64,000 bases of DNA from NCBI RefSeq assembly GCF_001182825.2, contig NZ_LFYO02000002.1, positions 372,001-436,000 on the forward strand. The letters are read 5' to 3'. Of this stretch, positions 48,079 through 57,467 are shown in pieces. The stretch comes from Streptococcus sp. X13SY08 (GTDB taxonomy: Bacteria; Bacillota; Bacilli; Lactobacillales; Streptococcaceae). Each line of letters begins with the position of its first letter. Within the stretch, counting starts at the first letter, position 1. The notes below the pieces were generated by a model that was not told the DNA's origin, ran no database searches, and saw only the letters and a list, made by a program, of their open reading frames with translations. Both the position numbers and the translations under genes were made by a program.

Positions 48079-49227
48079 ATGTTAAATTTGAAAGAATATG
48101 GCGTTGACATGTGGTCCAAAGACAAAATTGTGCGTTTTCGAAAGGCGCTTTTGGACTGGTACGATGCCAATAAACGTGATTTGCCATGGCGTAGGACAGC
48201 TGATCCTTATGCTATCTGGGTATCTGAAATTATGCTACAGCAGACACGAGTGGATACCGTTATTCCTTACTATGAGAGTTTTCTTTATCGTTTGCCAGAT
48301 ATTAAAGCTTTGGCGGAGGCTGATGAAGAGACCTTACTCAAGGTTTGGGAGGGATTGGGATATTATTCACGAGTGCGCAATATGCAAAAAGCAGCCCAGC
48401 AGATGGTGGAGGATTTTGGAGGAAAATTTCCTGAAACTTATGAAGAAATTGCGAGCTTGAAAGGAATTGGTCCCTATACTGCGGGAGCTATTTCCAGCAT
48501 TGCATTCGGTCTTGCTGAACCAGCAGTAGATGGCAATGTCATGCGCGTTATGGCGCGTCTTTTTGAGGTAGATTACGATATCGGTGTACCGGCCAATCGC
48601 AAAATTTTCCAAGCTATCATGGAAGAATTGATTGATCCTGATCGACCTGGGGATTTCAATCAAGCCCTAATGGATTTGGGTTCTAGCTTTGAATCGCCTG
48701 TCAATCCTCGTCCAGAGGAAAGCCCCGTCCGAGATTTTAGTGCAGCCTATTTGCATGGGACCATGGATAAATATCCTATCAAAGCACCCAAGAAAAAGCC
48801 AATCCCAATATACTATCGAGGCTTTGTTATCCGAAATCAGCAAAATCAGTTTCTTTTAGAAAAAAATCAAGAAGCTGGGCTTTTGTCTGGATTTTGGTCT
48901 TTTCCTTTGGTCCAAGCTGACGCACCAATGCTGCAAGAAATTAACTTATTAGAAGTGGTAGAAGAAGCAATTATTTCTAATCCCAAGATTCTTTTCCAAA
49001 AAGAATATAGAATAAATCCTGATTGGCAAGAAGAAAAATTCCAGTCCGTTCAGCATATTTTTAGCCATCGTAAATGGCAGATTGAGCTAATAGAAGGTGT
49101 GCTTTCGGATGATTCGTTGCCTGAGGAAAAGGAACTGCGCTGGGTCGCAGTAGAAGATTTTCATCTGTATCCTTTTGCCAAACCCCAACAGAAAATGTGG
49201 GAAGCATATTTAAAAGGGAAACCATAA
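48079..49227 (+). CDS. mutY: A/G-specific adenine glycosylase MutY, without Fe-S cluster cysteines
   Basis: 382 aa. Removes adenine mispaired with 8-oxoguanine. The N-terminal catalytic domain shows WRRTADPYAIWVSEIMLQQT with the catalytic Glu, the HhH region SLKGIGPYTAGAISSIAFG and the catalytic Asp in EPAVDGNVMRVMAR. Where classical MutY has the four-cysteine [4Fe-4S] loop, this reads SSFESPVNPRPEESPVRDFS without cysteine, so it is the clusterless type known from lactic acid bacteria. The C-terminal NUDIX-like domain keeps QHIFSHRKWQIEL. An internal ATG at 48109 is a possible alternative start. Confidence 0.94.
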   Translation: MLNLKEYGVDMWSKDKIVRFRKALLDWYDANKRDLPWRRTADPYAIWVSEIMLQQTRVDTVIPYYESFLYRLPDIKALAEADEETLLKVWEGLGYYSRVRNMQKAAQQMVEDFGGKFPETYEEIASLKGIGPYTAGAISSIAFGLAEPAVDGNVMRVMARLFEVDYDIGVPANRKIFQAIMEELIDPDRPGDFNQALMDLGSSFESPVNPRPEESPVRDFSAAYLHGTMDKYPIKAPKKKPIPIYYRGFVIRNQQNQFLLEKNQEAGLLSGFWSFPLVQADAPMLQEINLLEVVEEAIISNPKILFQKEYRINPDWQEEKFQSVQHIFSHRKWQIELIEGVLSDDSLPEEKELRWVAVEDFHLYPFAKPQQKMWEAYLKGKP

Positions 49228-49252
49228 ACCAAATAAAAAAGTTTGGTTTTTT
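49226..49252 (+). terminator. Terminator of mutY
   Basis: AAACCAAA / TTTGGTTT stem with an A-rich loop and T-run, overlapping the stop codon. Confidence 0.75.
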
Positions 49253-49264
49253 GAATACAAACAC

Positions 49265-49293
49265 TTGAAAGCGCTTTTAAAAAAGAGTATAAT
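49265..49293 (+). promoter_or_regulatory. Strong promoter with an overlapping cre-like CcpA site
   Basis: TTGAAA (49265-49270), a 17-nt spacer and TATAAT (49288-49293). TGAAAGCGCTTTTA at 49266-49279 matches the cre consensus at 13 of 14 positions and covers the -35 box. It drives the small membrane gene at 49317, so the regulated gene itself is now broken. Confidence 0.7.
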
Positions 49294-49316
49294 ACAAGGT
49301 AAAAAGGGATGATAGA

Positions 49317-49533
49317 ATGAAATGGTATCAGAAACATTTCACTTGGCTCTTTCTAGGATATCTAGAAATACTCTATCTCCTAGAAAACTATGTTTCAGTA
49401 GCCTATAAGGTGATTATGACCTTATCAGCCTAACTGGGATTGCTATTTATTTGTTGGTGGTGCTGTATTTTCTTCGTCGGTTCTATTTCTATATTCGAAT
49501 AAAAATGAAAATGTACAAAGAGAACAAGAGTTA
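49317..49533 (+). pseudogene. Small membrane protein gene, frameshifted, unknown function
   Basis: ATG at 49317 with AAAAGGGATGATAGA upstream: MKWYQKHFTWLFLGYLEILY to IMTLSA then stop at about 49432. The other frame continues TGIAIYLLVVLYFLRRFYFY and ends IKMKMYKENKS at 49531-49533. Joined, it gives about 71 residues with two hydrophobic segments and a basic tail. I do not recognise the family. Confidence 0.55.
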
Positions 49534-49900
49534 ACATCTGTTTAACAGATGAGTGAAGATGATAAAGGGAGGGCATTTAGATCATAAATGTGTGAACCCA
49601 AACAAAAGCAGTGCTTAGCTCGGAAAAGTCTATCGCTTATGCGTGTGAATACTAAATTGTCTATTGTTAAAGTCAATTAGCCTTGCTCCCCATCTAAATA
49701 TGAACTTAGGCTAATGTGCCCATGTAAGCTATCCCTAGCTTATCGCAACTTTCAAAATTGTTAAAGTAGTTGGACTGCAATTTTGCAGTCATCCAATTGT
49801 TAACGTTGTAAATATGTATGAAATTTGTACCTTGGGTAGCTAAATAATAAATCAAATGATTAAAAATGGTAGAGTAGATAGACTTTTCCCATTGCAAGTG
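49534..49900. other. Gene-free stretch with inverted repeats
   Basis: No gene seen. Holds CATCTG/CAGATG just after the preceding stop (about 49535-49551) and a longer stem GACTGCAA-TT-TTGCAGTC (about 49774-49791) extended by TTGG...CCAA with a 2-nt bulge. The latter looks like an RNA hairpin or a short dispersed element. A minus-strand ORF covering 49706-49978 has no convincing start or motif. Confidence 0.4.
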
Positions 49901-49927
49901 AGGAGGCCGAGTAAGGCCTCCTTTTTT
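49901..49927 (+). terminator. Terminator-like hairpin, plus strand
   Basis: AGGAGGCC-GAGTAA-GGCCTCCT followed by TTTTT. Its upstream transcript is unclear: either the small membrane gene or an unannotated RNA in 49534-49900. Confidence 0.75.
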
Positions 49928-49937
49928 AGTTGCACGT

Positions 49938-49969
49938 TGAAAAAACCACCAGTATAAAAGCTGGTGGTT
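49938..49969 (-). terminator. Terminator of pgm
   Basis: Minus strand: AACCACCAG / CTGGTGGTT stem (49944-49952 with 49961-49969) followed by a T-run, about 90 nt beyond the pgm stop. Confidence 0.75.
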
Positions 49970-50060
49970 GGGAGACAACTAGGCTTTATTAAAACCAAAA
50001 TACTAGATTGCTGACTTCAAATTATCTTGCTGAAGTCTGCTTTTGATTTTTCCTTGAGGA

Positions 50061-51718
50061 TTATTGGCCAACGAAGGCGTTAATTTCAGCTTCAATATTG
50101 GCAATTTTTTCTTCAGCTTCAGATAACGTCTCTCCAACGGTTGCGATGTAGAATTTGATTTTTGGCTCTGTTCCGGAAGGACGAACGGCAAACCAGCTAT
50201 CATCAGCAAGAGTATATTTGAGAACATTACTTGGTGGGGTAGTAAGTTTTTCAACATGACCTTGACCATCTGTTGCAGTGAGTTCTTGGAAATCTTCTGT
50301 GAGAGCAATAGCGGTACTGTTAAATTGGCTAGGAGCATTGTCGCGGAATTTATCCATGATTTTCTTAATTTCGGCAGCGCCATCCATACCTGAAAGGATT
50401 ACGGAAATAGTTTTCTCAGCAAAATAGCCATATTCTTTGAAGATTTCGTCGATACCATCAGCCAGAGTCAAACCACGTGAACGGTAGTAGGCAGCAATTT
50501 CGGCAACCAAAAGAACAGCTTGGATGGCATCTTTATCACGTACGAATGGTTTAATGAGGTATCCGAAACTTTCTTCAAAACCAAACATGTATATGTAGTT
50601 ACCTGTTTCTTCAAATTCCTGAATTTTTTCAGCGATAAATTTGAAACCTGTCAAGACATTGAACATGGTTGCGCCGTAGCTTTCCGCAATTTTCGTTACC
50701 AACTCGGTAGATACGATAGGGCAATGAGAGCACCGATTTGGTTACCAGAAAGATTCCAATAAGAGCCATCTGCTTGACGAACTTCAACGCCAACACGGTC
50801 AGCATCAGGGTCAGTAGCAAGAAGAACATCCGCATCAACTTGGCGCCCCAACTCCTCAGCAAGCGCAAAAGCTGCTTGACTTTCTGGGTTTGGAGAAGCA
50901 ACAGTTGAGAAATTTGGATCGGCAACAGCTTGTGATTCTACGATTTGTACAGATTCAAACCCTGCTTGTGCTAGAGCGCGACGAGCCAACATCTCACCTG
51001 TACCATGAAGTGGTGTGTAAACAATCTTCATGTCACGACCAAATTCTTTAATCAATTCAGGGTTAATATTGATATCTTTTAATTCTTCTAAATAGAGAGC
51101 ATCTGTTTCTTCACCTAGAATAGTGATGAGCCCAGATGCCTTACTTTCTCCCAAATCAGCTAACTGAACGGCAAATGGATCTTCGATAGCACGAATATAG
51201 CCTGTCAAAGCATCCGCATCCGCAGGTGGCATTTGTCCACCATCTTCCCCGTATACTTTGTAGCCATTGAATTCTTTGGGGTTATGGCTAGCCGTGACCA
51301 TAATACCTGCAATGGCACCATAATGGCGAACAGTAAATGACAATTCAGGTGTTGGACGTAAGCTCTCAAAAACATAGGATTTGATACCATGAGCAGCTAA
51401 GACTTGGGCAGATTCAAAGGCAAATTCTGGAGAGAAGTGACGTGAATCGTAGGCAATAGCAACACCACGTTTTTTAGCTTCCTCACCTTTTGATTCAACC
51501 AATTTAGCTAAGCCTTCAGTTGCTTGGCGAACGACATAGATATTGATACGATTGGTACCAGCACCGATATAACCACGCATACCAGCTGTTCCAAATTCAA
51601 GATTGGTATAAAAGGCATCTTCTTTTGTTTTTTTATCCATAGCTTCTAATTCTTGGCGAAGATAGTCTGGAAGATCAGTAGAATGAAGCCATTTTTCAAC
51701 ATTTTCTTGATAAGTCAT
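50061..51718 (-). pseudogene. pgm: Phosphoglucomutase/phosphomannomutase, one internal deletion with frameshift
   Basis: The first part starts at 51718 and is intact to GNQIGALIA, with the phosphoserine loop GIMVTASHNPKEFNGYKVYG, metal loop LLATDPDADRVGVEV and sugar-binding region present. It then reads LSYLPSW and stops. In the other frame the family sequence resumes at IVSTELVTKIAESYGATMFN and runs to the normal end, with phosphate-binding RPSGTEPKIKFY. Against the family length (about 571 aa) roughly 58 bp are missing at about 50718. Glucose-1-phosphate for capsule and glycolipid synthesis depends on this enzyme, so its loss would be notable. A cre site covers its promoter. Confidence 0.85.
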
Positions 51719-51766
51719 TTAAAACTCCTTTTGTTAAAACTTGTTATTAACAGAATTGAAAAGTCT

Positions 51767-51785
51767 ATTAAACGCTTTCATTATA
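51767..51785 (-). promoter_or_regulatory. pgm -10 box with adjacent cre-like CcpA site
   Basis: Minus strand: TATAAT (51780-51785) immediately followed by TGAAAGCGTTTAAT (51767-51780), 13 of 14 matches to the cre consensus, lying over the expected transcription start. The -35 is weak. Confidence 0.6.
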
Positions 51786-51801
51786 TCATTTTCAAAGAAA
51801 A

Positions 51802-51823
51802 AAATCACGCTTTCACGTGATTT
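51802..51823 (-). terminator. Terminator of the ECF S-component gene
   Basis: AAATCACG-CTTTCA-CGTGATTT with T-rich sequence following on the minus strand, 8 nt past the stop at 51831. Confidence 0.75.
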
Positions 51824-51830
51824 AAACAGA

Positions 51831-52336
51831 TTATTTTTTTAATTTTTCAAGTGCTGGAACGATGGCTACTGTGAGTATTGCCGAAATGATAGCTTCTGCG
51901 ATGGAATTGGTTCCTAAAACGGCTGCTAACATAGCTTGAATATCACCACTATAGACGTGTGAGAAGAGAACGAAGATTCCTCCAAGAACGAAGATGGTAT
52001 TCGTCATGGAACCAACAGCACCAGCTAAAATGAGACCGGTCTTATTTTTCATAAGACGATAGACAAAGTAAGGAGTAATCCCAATCAAAATTCGTGGCAC
52101 CATAGCAATGATCAGAGATGCAAAATTCCCATTTTCCACGAGAGGAGAGAAAAGATAGCTAGTTGGCAACAGTACGATTGTATTGGTTACGATACTGATA
52201 ACTCCCATCAAAGCACCTAAAATAGCGCCGATTCGCGGACCATAAATGATAGAAGCGATAATAACCGAAATGTGAACAATAGTCGGCTTGATTGGAACTG
52301 GTAAAATATTAAAAACGAAAGAACAGTCTGTTTCAC
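51831..52336 (-). pseudogene. ECF transporter S-component, probably pantothenate type, N-terminus lost
   Basis: The body is clear: FNILPVPIKPTIVHISVIIA, then IIYGPRIGAILGALMGVISI, and VPRILIGITPYFVYRLMKNK to the end. The frame has no start upstream of FNILP. A GTG at 52336 with AAGGAG 6 nt upstream begins the right way (VKQT) but is in a different frame and lacks about 20 residues of TM1. So a small deletion plus frameshift has removed the first helix. Its place beside coaB and coaC suggests a pantothenate or related vitamin substrate; that is inference. Confidence 0.75.
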
Positions 52337-52412
52337 AAAATACTCCTTTGAAAAATGATTACCCAAACTATAGCAGTTGGGGGATGATTTGTCAAGACAA
52401 ATTGTTTCTTAA

Positions 52413-53672
52413 TTAGCTTGTTTTCTGTCTGCGAAAACGAAAAATATGGACGGATAGTAGTTGGATGAGTCCAATCGCAATCGCAATGGTGAAGGCGGTT
52501 ACAAAGCTCGTTCGCATATGCTCTAGAGCGATTTCATTGGATCCTACAAGGATAAAATAGACCGCACGATAAAAGCTCAGTCCTGGAATCAATGGAAAAA
52601 TACTGGTGGACAAGAATATGGTCATGGGGCATTTTTTGTGAACAGCTAGCAAACGCGAACAAAAAGCGACAATGAGACTGGAGACAAAAACTGCCACAGC
52701 ATCTAGTTGAAACCCTTCAACAATCAGTAGGTAAATCAGCCATGAAAGCCCTCCTAAAATTCCAATATGTAGTAGGTATTTTCTAGGAACTTGATATAAA
52801 ATAGCGAAAGCCATGGTACCAATGGCAGCAGTCGCTGTTCGAATGATGAGCTCTAGGGGAGAATTAAGAGTGCTGGTAAAAGCGCTACCCATCTGCTCTA
52901 CGAATGGTAGGATTTCTAGGATAGACACAACTCCTACGGAAAGTGAAATACAAGATAGCAAAGCTGACATCAGCAAGGTTAATCCGGTAGAGTAGTTGTT
53001 TTGGGAAAATTCTCGGATGGAATTAACAAAAAAGGCTCCAGGAATTAAGATCATCAAGGCTCCCAAAACGATGGGGCCAAGATTTTGTCCAAAACCAAAA
53101 CGAAGCAGGAGACTAGCAGAGAACGTAATGACCGCACTACCAATAATGGTGTGAATAAATCCAGCGTGCACACGGTGTGAAATAAGATGGAAAACATATC
53201 CCAAAATCAATCCTGTTAAAGCAGAAGCAAGAGCATCTGCCCAACTACTACCGAGCGCCATTGAAAATCCACCAGCGCCAAAGAAATAGGCAAAAAGGGT
53301 GAGTGACACAGATTGTTTAGGATAATTTTCGATTTCTTGCAGGCGCTGAGAAATTTCTCGTAGATCTGTCACATCCCCATTGACAATTTGGCGCGATAGA
53401 GCATTGACTGCTTCTAATTTCCCCATGTGAATGGAGACATCTTTCGTTGTGTAGGTCTTTCCCAGATGGTTATCGTCAGCGTCTAGTCCAGAAGTTATGA
53501 TCCCTTGATTGACTACATAGGTTTCAAAGTTTTGAATGCCCAAGCGTTTAGCGATGATTTTCATGGTATCTTCGATGCGATAAATTTCCGCACCGCTTTC
53601 CATGAGCAATTCACCTGCCCAGACAACCACTTCCATGGCTGTAGTCTCAGCCTTTCTTCTTATTTTTGACAT
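52413..53672 (-). CDS. ThrE-type threonine/serine exporter family protein
   Basis: 419 aa. An N-terminal soluble DUF1212 domain (WAGELLMESGAEIYRIEDTM, then IIAKRLGIQNFETYVVNQGI) is fused to about ten membrane helices, including LGALMILIPGAFFVNSIREF and FLSTSIFPLIPGLSFYRAVY. This is the fused form of the ThrE/YjjP-YjjB family that exports threonine, serine or dicarboxylates. The start overlaps the coaC stop by 13 nt. Confidence 0.88.
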   Translation of the reverse strand: MSKIRRKAETTAMEVVVWAGELLMESGAEIYRIEDTMKIIAKRLGIQNFETYVVNQGIITSGLDADDNHLGKTYTTKDVSIHMGKLEAVNALSRQIVNGDVTDLREISQRLQEIENYPKQSVSLTLFAYFFGAGGFSMALGSSWADALASALTGLILGYVFHLISHRVHAGFIHTIIGSAVITFSASLLLRFGFGQNLGPIVLGALMILIPGAFFVNSIREFSQNNYSTGLTLLMSALLSCISLSVGVVSILEILPFVEQMGSAFTSTLNSPLELIIRTATAAIGTMAFAILYQVPRKYLLHIGILGGLSWLIYLLIVEGFQLDAVAVFVSSLIVAFCSRLLAVHKKCPMTIFLSTSIFPLIPGLSFYRAVYFILVGSNEIALEHMRTSFVTAFTIAIAIGLIQLLSVHIFRFRRQKTS

Positions 53673-54202
53673 CGCGCTTCAACCTCTTGTAAAATGGTTG
53701 TAATATCTGCTAGAGCGCCTGTTCCAAAGTCACCACAAGCTAGCAGGTCTTCACGAGGTTTGATTTCCTCGAAACCATATTCTTTTAAGCGCTTGAGATT
53801 AGCTTGAGTAGCTGGGTTGAGGTACATTTGTGTATTCATAGCTGGAGCGATTAGCTTAGTGGTTCCAGCAGGAAGTGCCAGAGCCACTGTAGATACCATA
53901 TCGTCTGCGAGCCCATTTGCCAGTTTCGCTAAGGTATTTGCAGAAAGGGGAGCGACTAGAAAGATATCCGTCTCCTTAGCAATATCAATATGCTTAATAG
54001 AAGCAGGATCTTCCTCTACCATGACATCGGTGTGGACCAAGCGGTGTGACAAGGACTGCAGAGTCAATGGTGTGATAAATTTAGTTGCTGATCGGGTCAT
54101 AAGGACCGTCACTTGATGACCAGCTTTGGTTAACTGATTGGTAACGTCTGCAGCCTTATAGGCTGAGATAGAGCCTGTGACAGCAAGCGTGATTCTTGAC
54201 AT
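53660..54202 (-). CDS. coaC: Phosphopantothenoylcysteine decarboxylase CoaC
   Basis: 180 aa from the ATG at 54202 (MSRITLAVTGSISAYKAADV) with AAGGAGG 8 nt upstream. Flavin-dependent decarboxylation of 4'-phosphopantothenoylcysteine in CoA synthesis. The active-site His is in IKHIDIAKETDIFLVAPLSA, the PxMNxxM-type substrate clamp in LIAPAMNTQMYLNP, and a cysteine in EDLLACGDFG. Stand-alone protein, separate from CoaB, as usual in streptococci. Confidence 0.95.
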   Translation of the reverse strand: MSRITLAVTGSISAYKAADVTNQLTKAGHQVTVLMTRSATKFITPLTLQSLSHRLVHTDVMVEEDPASIKHIDIAKETDIFLVAPLSANTLAKLANGLADDMVSTVALALPAGTTKLIAPAMNTQMYLNPATQANLKRLKEYGFEEIKPREDLLACGDFGTGALADITTILQEVEARCQK

Positions 54203-54277
54203 ATTAGTCCTCCTTTTAGCGAGAAGCAACAGCATTAGGCAGCACACAGCAAAATTTGCTCATTATCGTAGCCGTGT

Positions 54278-54961
54278 TTAGTTTTTTGTTACAAAGGCTA
54301 GGACTTTTTTTGCAATTTCTTCCTTGGTAAAAGCAATCATATAGCCTTCTTTTTGGACCAGATAGGCCTTGTGTTGATTTGCTTTAATGTCTGTTAAATC
54401 ATTTGCAACAATCATATCTGCGTGATTACTTGCGAGGCTTTTTTCTGCAACGCTCCGTAATTCTTCTACGGAAACATCAACTAGAAGCTTGAAGCCAATC
54501 AGTGCAATAGCAGGATTCCATTCCTTGACGTGAGAAATGATTTTGGGTGTTTTTTTGAGAAAAAGCACCTGATAGTCATCTTTAGACGAGATTTTTGTTT
54601 CCTTATTTTCTTTTTGGAGAAATTCATGCACGTCTTTGCCATCAGCGACCTCCTCAATACCCGTCATGTAAATAGGGGTGTAGTCGGAAACTGCCATGCT
54701 ATGAATGAAGACATCATGAGTCTTTATCAAGGGTTCTAGAGTGTTCTTGAGATTAGCTACATTGGTGATTTCATGAATGGTTAAATTTGCTTGAGCCTCA
54801 GGCTTAACAGCAGCCTTGGTCGTGACCAACGTAACCTCAAAACCAGCTTTCAAAAAGGTTTCTGCCATGATTTTTCCAAGTGTTCCAGTGGATTGGTTAG
54901 TAATAGCTCGAACGCGGTCAATGGCTTCGCTAGTACCACCTGATGTTATCAAAATTTTCAT
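54278..54961 (-). CDS. coaB: Phosphopantothenate-cysteine ligase CoaB
   Basis: 227 aa. Joins cysteine to 4'-phosphopantothenate, here the stand-alone streptococcal form. MKILITSGGTSEAIDRVRAI, TNQSTGTLGKIMAETFLKAG, MAVSDYTP and MIVANDLTDIKANQHKAYLV are family motifs. It lies 75 nt upstream of coaC in the same direction. With coaA at 23 kb, three of the CoA pathway enzymes lie in the window. Confidence 0.95.
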   Translation of the reverse strand: MKILITSGGTSEAIDRVRAITNQSTGTLGKIMAETFLKAGFEVTLVTTKAAVKPEAQANLTIHEITNVANLKNTLEPLIKTHDVFIHSMAVSDYTPIYMTGIEEVADGKDVHEFLQKENKETKISSKDDYQVLFLKKTPKIISHVKEWNPAIALIGFKLLVDVSVEELRSVAEKSLASNHADMIVANDLTDIKANQHKAYLVQKEGYMIAFTKEEIAKKVLAFVTKN

Positions 54962-55059
54962 GATTTTATTGTACAGGAAAATCTTTCTTTCGTAAAGTTT
55001 CTGACAGCAAAGCTGACTAGTCTGAAATTTGGTATAACGGAGAGGAAAAGGAAGACTTT

Positions 55060-55725
55060 ATGACCATCAATTTACATTATCTGAACACCTATCCCATCTC
55101 AGTATTTGACAGGCCACTAGCTGGTCAAGCTCCTTTTGTGTGGACAGACGTTTTTTACAGGCAATTAATGATCATCCAAAACAGATTGTTTTGCATATTT
55201 GGCCTATGAAAGAGACCGTCATTTTAGGAAAAATGGATAAGTTAGTACCACATTTGGAGCAGTGGTAGCTGATCAGGGAATTCTTAATTTTACGCTATTA
55301 TTTCCGCAAGATTCTGTTAAATTTGAGATTAAGGAAGTTTATCAGCTCATGGCTGATTTAGTCAGCAAGATATTGATAAACTACGGCTGCAAGGTGGAAG
55401 TAGGTGAAGTACCACAGTCTTATTGTCCTGGAAATTTTGACCTTAGTATCTCTGGTAAAAAATTCGCAGGATTAGCTCAAAGACGTATTGGAAGAGCACT
55501 TGCAATTTCCATCTATCTCGGAGAGAAGAAACCAATTTTCAGTATCCTGATGTAGATCCGACCTGTATGGCGACCTTGTCTGAATTATTAGGGAAGGAGC
55601 TGAGTGTAAATCAAGTTGTTCAAGATTTAAAAGAAACTCTATCTCAATTAGGAGCACGCCTGAAAAATTATGAAGTTACTAGTTTAGACCAAGAACGGTA
55701 TTATGAATATTTAGATAAAAAATAG
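55060..55725 (+). pseudogene. Lipoate-protein ligase family protein, fragmented
   Basis: The start at 55060 (MTINLHYLNTYPISVFDRPL) stops early. A second frame gives AINDHPKQIVLHIWPMKETV-like sequence (HIWPMKETVILGKMDKLVPH). A third gives VADQGILNFTLLFPQDSVKF to LAQRRIGRALAISIYLGEKK with the KKFAGLAQRR motif. A fourth segment (YPDVDPTCMATLSELLGKEL) runs to 55725. The RRxxGG..V..GxG nucleotide-binding stretch before VADQG is missing. It belonged to the LplA/LipL biotin-lipoate ligase fold. No other lipoate gene is visible. Confidence 0.8.
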
Positions 55726-55818
55726 TAAATGCGAACATTTTATGAAATATATCCTGCAAATATGCAGAATTACAGATAATTTGATACACTATGTTTATAA
55801 AAATAAGGTGAGGTAGCC

Positions 55819-57278
55819 ATGAAGACAGATATTCAGATTGCACAGGAAGCGACATTAAGACCAATTACAGATGTAGTGGAGCCTTTGGGCATCAGCTTTG
55901 ATGATATAGAACTATACGGAAAATACAAGGCAAAATTGACCTTCGATAAAATTGAAGCTGTCAAAGAAAATCCTGTTGGCAAGTTGATTTTAGTGACGGC
56001 CATCAATCCAACGCCTGCTGGTGAAGGTAAATCAACTATGACCCCCTGGGGCCTGTTATGGGAATCAAAGGTGGCGCTGCCGGAGGTGGCTATGCTCAAG
56101 TGCTTCCGATGGAAGATATTAATCTCCATTTTACAGGCGATATGCATGCTATCACAACAGCTCATAATGCCTTATCAGCTTTGATTGACAACCATCTGCA
56201 TCAAGGAAATGAACTTGGGATTGACCAACGTCGGATTATCTGGAAGCGTGTGGTGGATCTCAATGACCGTGCCCTTCGTCAGGTGACCATACAGATATTA
56301 GAGATTTGAAGTCGCGTTTGGCAAATATTGTGATTGGCTATCGTTTCGATCGTACACCAGTTTATGTCCGTGACCTCAAAGTGGAAGGTGCTCTGACCTT
56401 AATTTTGAAAGATGCCCTGAAGCCTAACCTTGTTCAAACCGTTTATGGTACGCCAGCCTTTGTCCATGGTGGTCCTTTCGCCAATATCGCTCATGGCTGT
56501 AACTCTGTTCTTGCAACTTCAACCGCTCTGCGATTAGCAGATTACGTCGTAACAGAAGCGGGATTTGGTGCAGACTTAGGTGCCGAAAAATTTTTGGATA
56601 TCAAGATGCCAAATCTGCCGACAAGTCCAGATGCTATAGTGATTGTTGCTACCATTCGCGCTCTCAAAATGAACGGTGGAGCAGCTAAGGATAAACTTGC
56701 TCAGGAAAATGTTCCTGCTGTAGAAGCAGGTTTTGCTAACTTGGCCCGTCACGTAGAAAATATGCGTAAATATGGCATTCCTGCGAGCCAAATGTCAAGA
56801 AATTGACGTATCTGTTGAATTAGCCTCTGTTTGGGCAAACGGAGCAGATGGAGGTGTGACGTTGGCAGGGACTCTTATTTCTACCATTGAAAATACCCCT
56901 AGCAACTGCAAACGATTATATAACGATGCGGATTCTATTGAAGAAAAAATTACCGCTGTGGCGCGTGAAATCTATCGTGCAGACAAGGTTGTCTTCGAAA
57001 AGAAAGCCAAAATGCAGATTGCTCAAATTGTCAAAAATGGCTGGGATCATTTGCCTATCTGTATGGCGAAAACACAGTATAGCTTCTCTGATGCTCCAAC
57101 CTTGCTTGGAGCACCAACTGGATTTGATATCACTATTCGGGAATTGGTGCCAAAATTGGGTGCAGGATTTATTGTGGCATTGACAGGAGACGTCATGACT
57201 ATGCCTGGTCTACCAAAATTACCTGCGGCTCTCAACATGGACGTTGATGAAGCCGGTAATGCCATTGGTTTATTTTAA
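55819..57278 (+). pseudogene. fhs: Formate-tetrahydrofolate ligase, fragmented
   Basis: The start at 55819 ([20 protein letters not shown]) has a GGTGAGG site. The P-loop TPAGEGKST is present, but after STMT about 20 residues are lost and the frame shifts ([20 protein letters not shown] follows). A second break at about 56290 removes about 30 residues after ALRQVTI. A third at about 56795 removes about 20 residues after KYGIPAS. Total length is 1460 bp against about 1670 expected. The 3' part ([31 protein letters not shown]) is intact. Three lesions exclude 10-formyl-THF synthesis from this locus. Confidence 0.9.
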
Positions 57279-57299
57279 CTGGTTAAAAGGGAGAAAAAT

Positions 57300-57440
57300 A
57301 TGAGTACTCTATTTACAGTCTTAATTCCTATCATGGCCTATGCTATTTTGTTCATTTTGCTCTACTTTGTGATTCGATTGGCAGTCAAACATGGGGTAAG
57401 AGATACCCTAAAACAGCCAAATGAAACAGATAAGAAGTGA
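57300..57440 (+). CDS. Small single-span membrane protein, unknown function
   Basis: 46 aa. MSTLFTVLIPIMAYAILFIL then LYFVIRLAVKHGVRD and a polar tail ending in NETDKK. One hydrophobic helix at residues 4-28 with a basic inner side, so probably N-out. ATG preceded by AAAGGGAGAAAAAT. It is 21 nt downstream of the fhs remnant. The coding quality and ribosome site support a real small gene; I do not assign a family. Confidence 0.65.
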   Translation: MSTLFTVLIPIMAYAILFILLYFVIRLAVKHGVRDTLKQPNETDKK

Positions 57441-57467
57441 AAATCCTTTATTTTTGAAGTCAATTTA

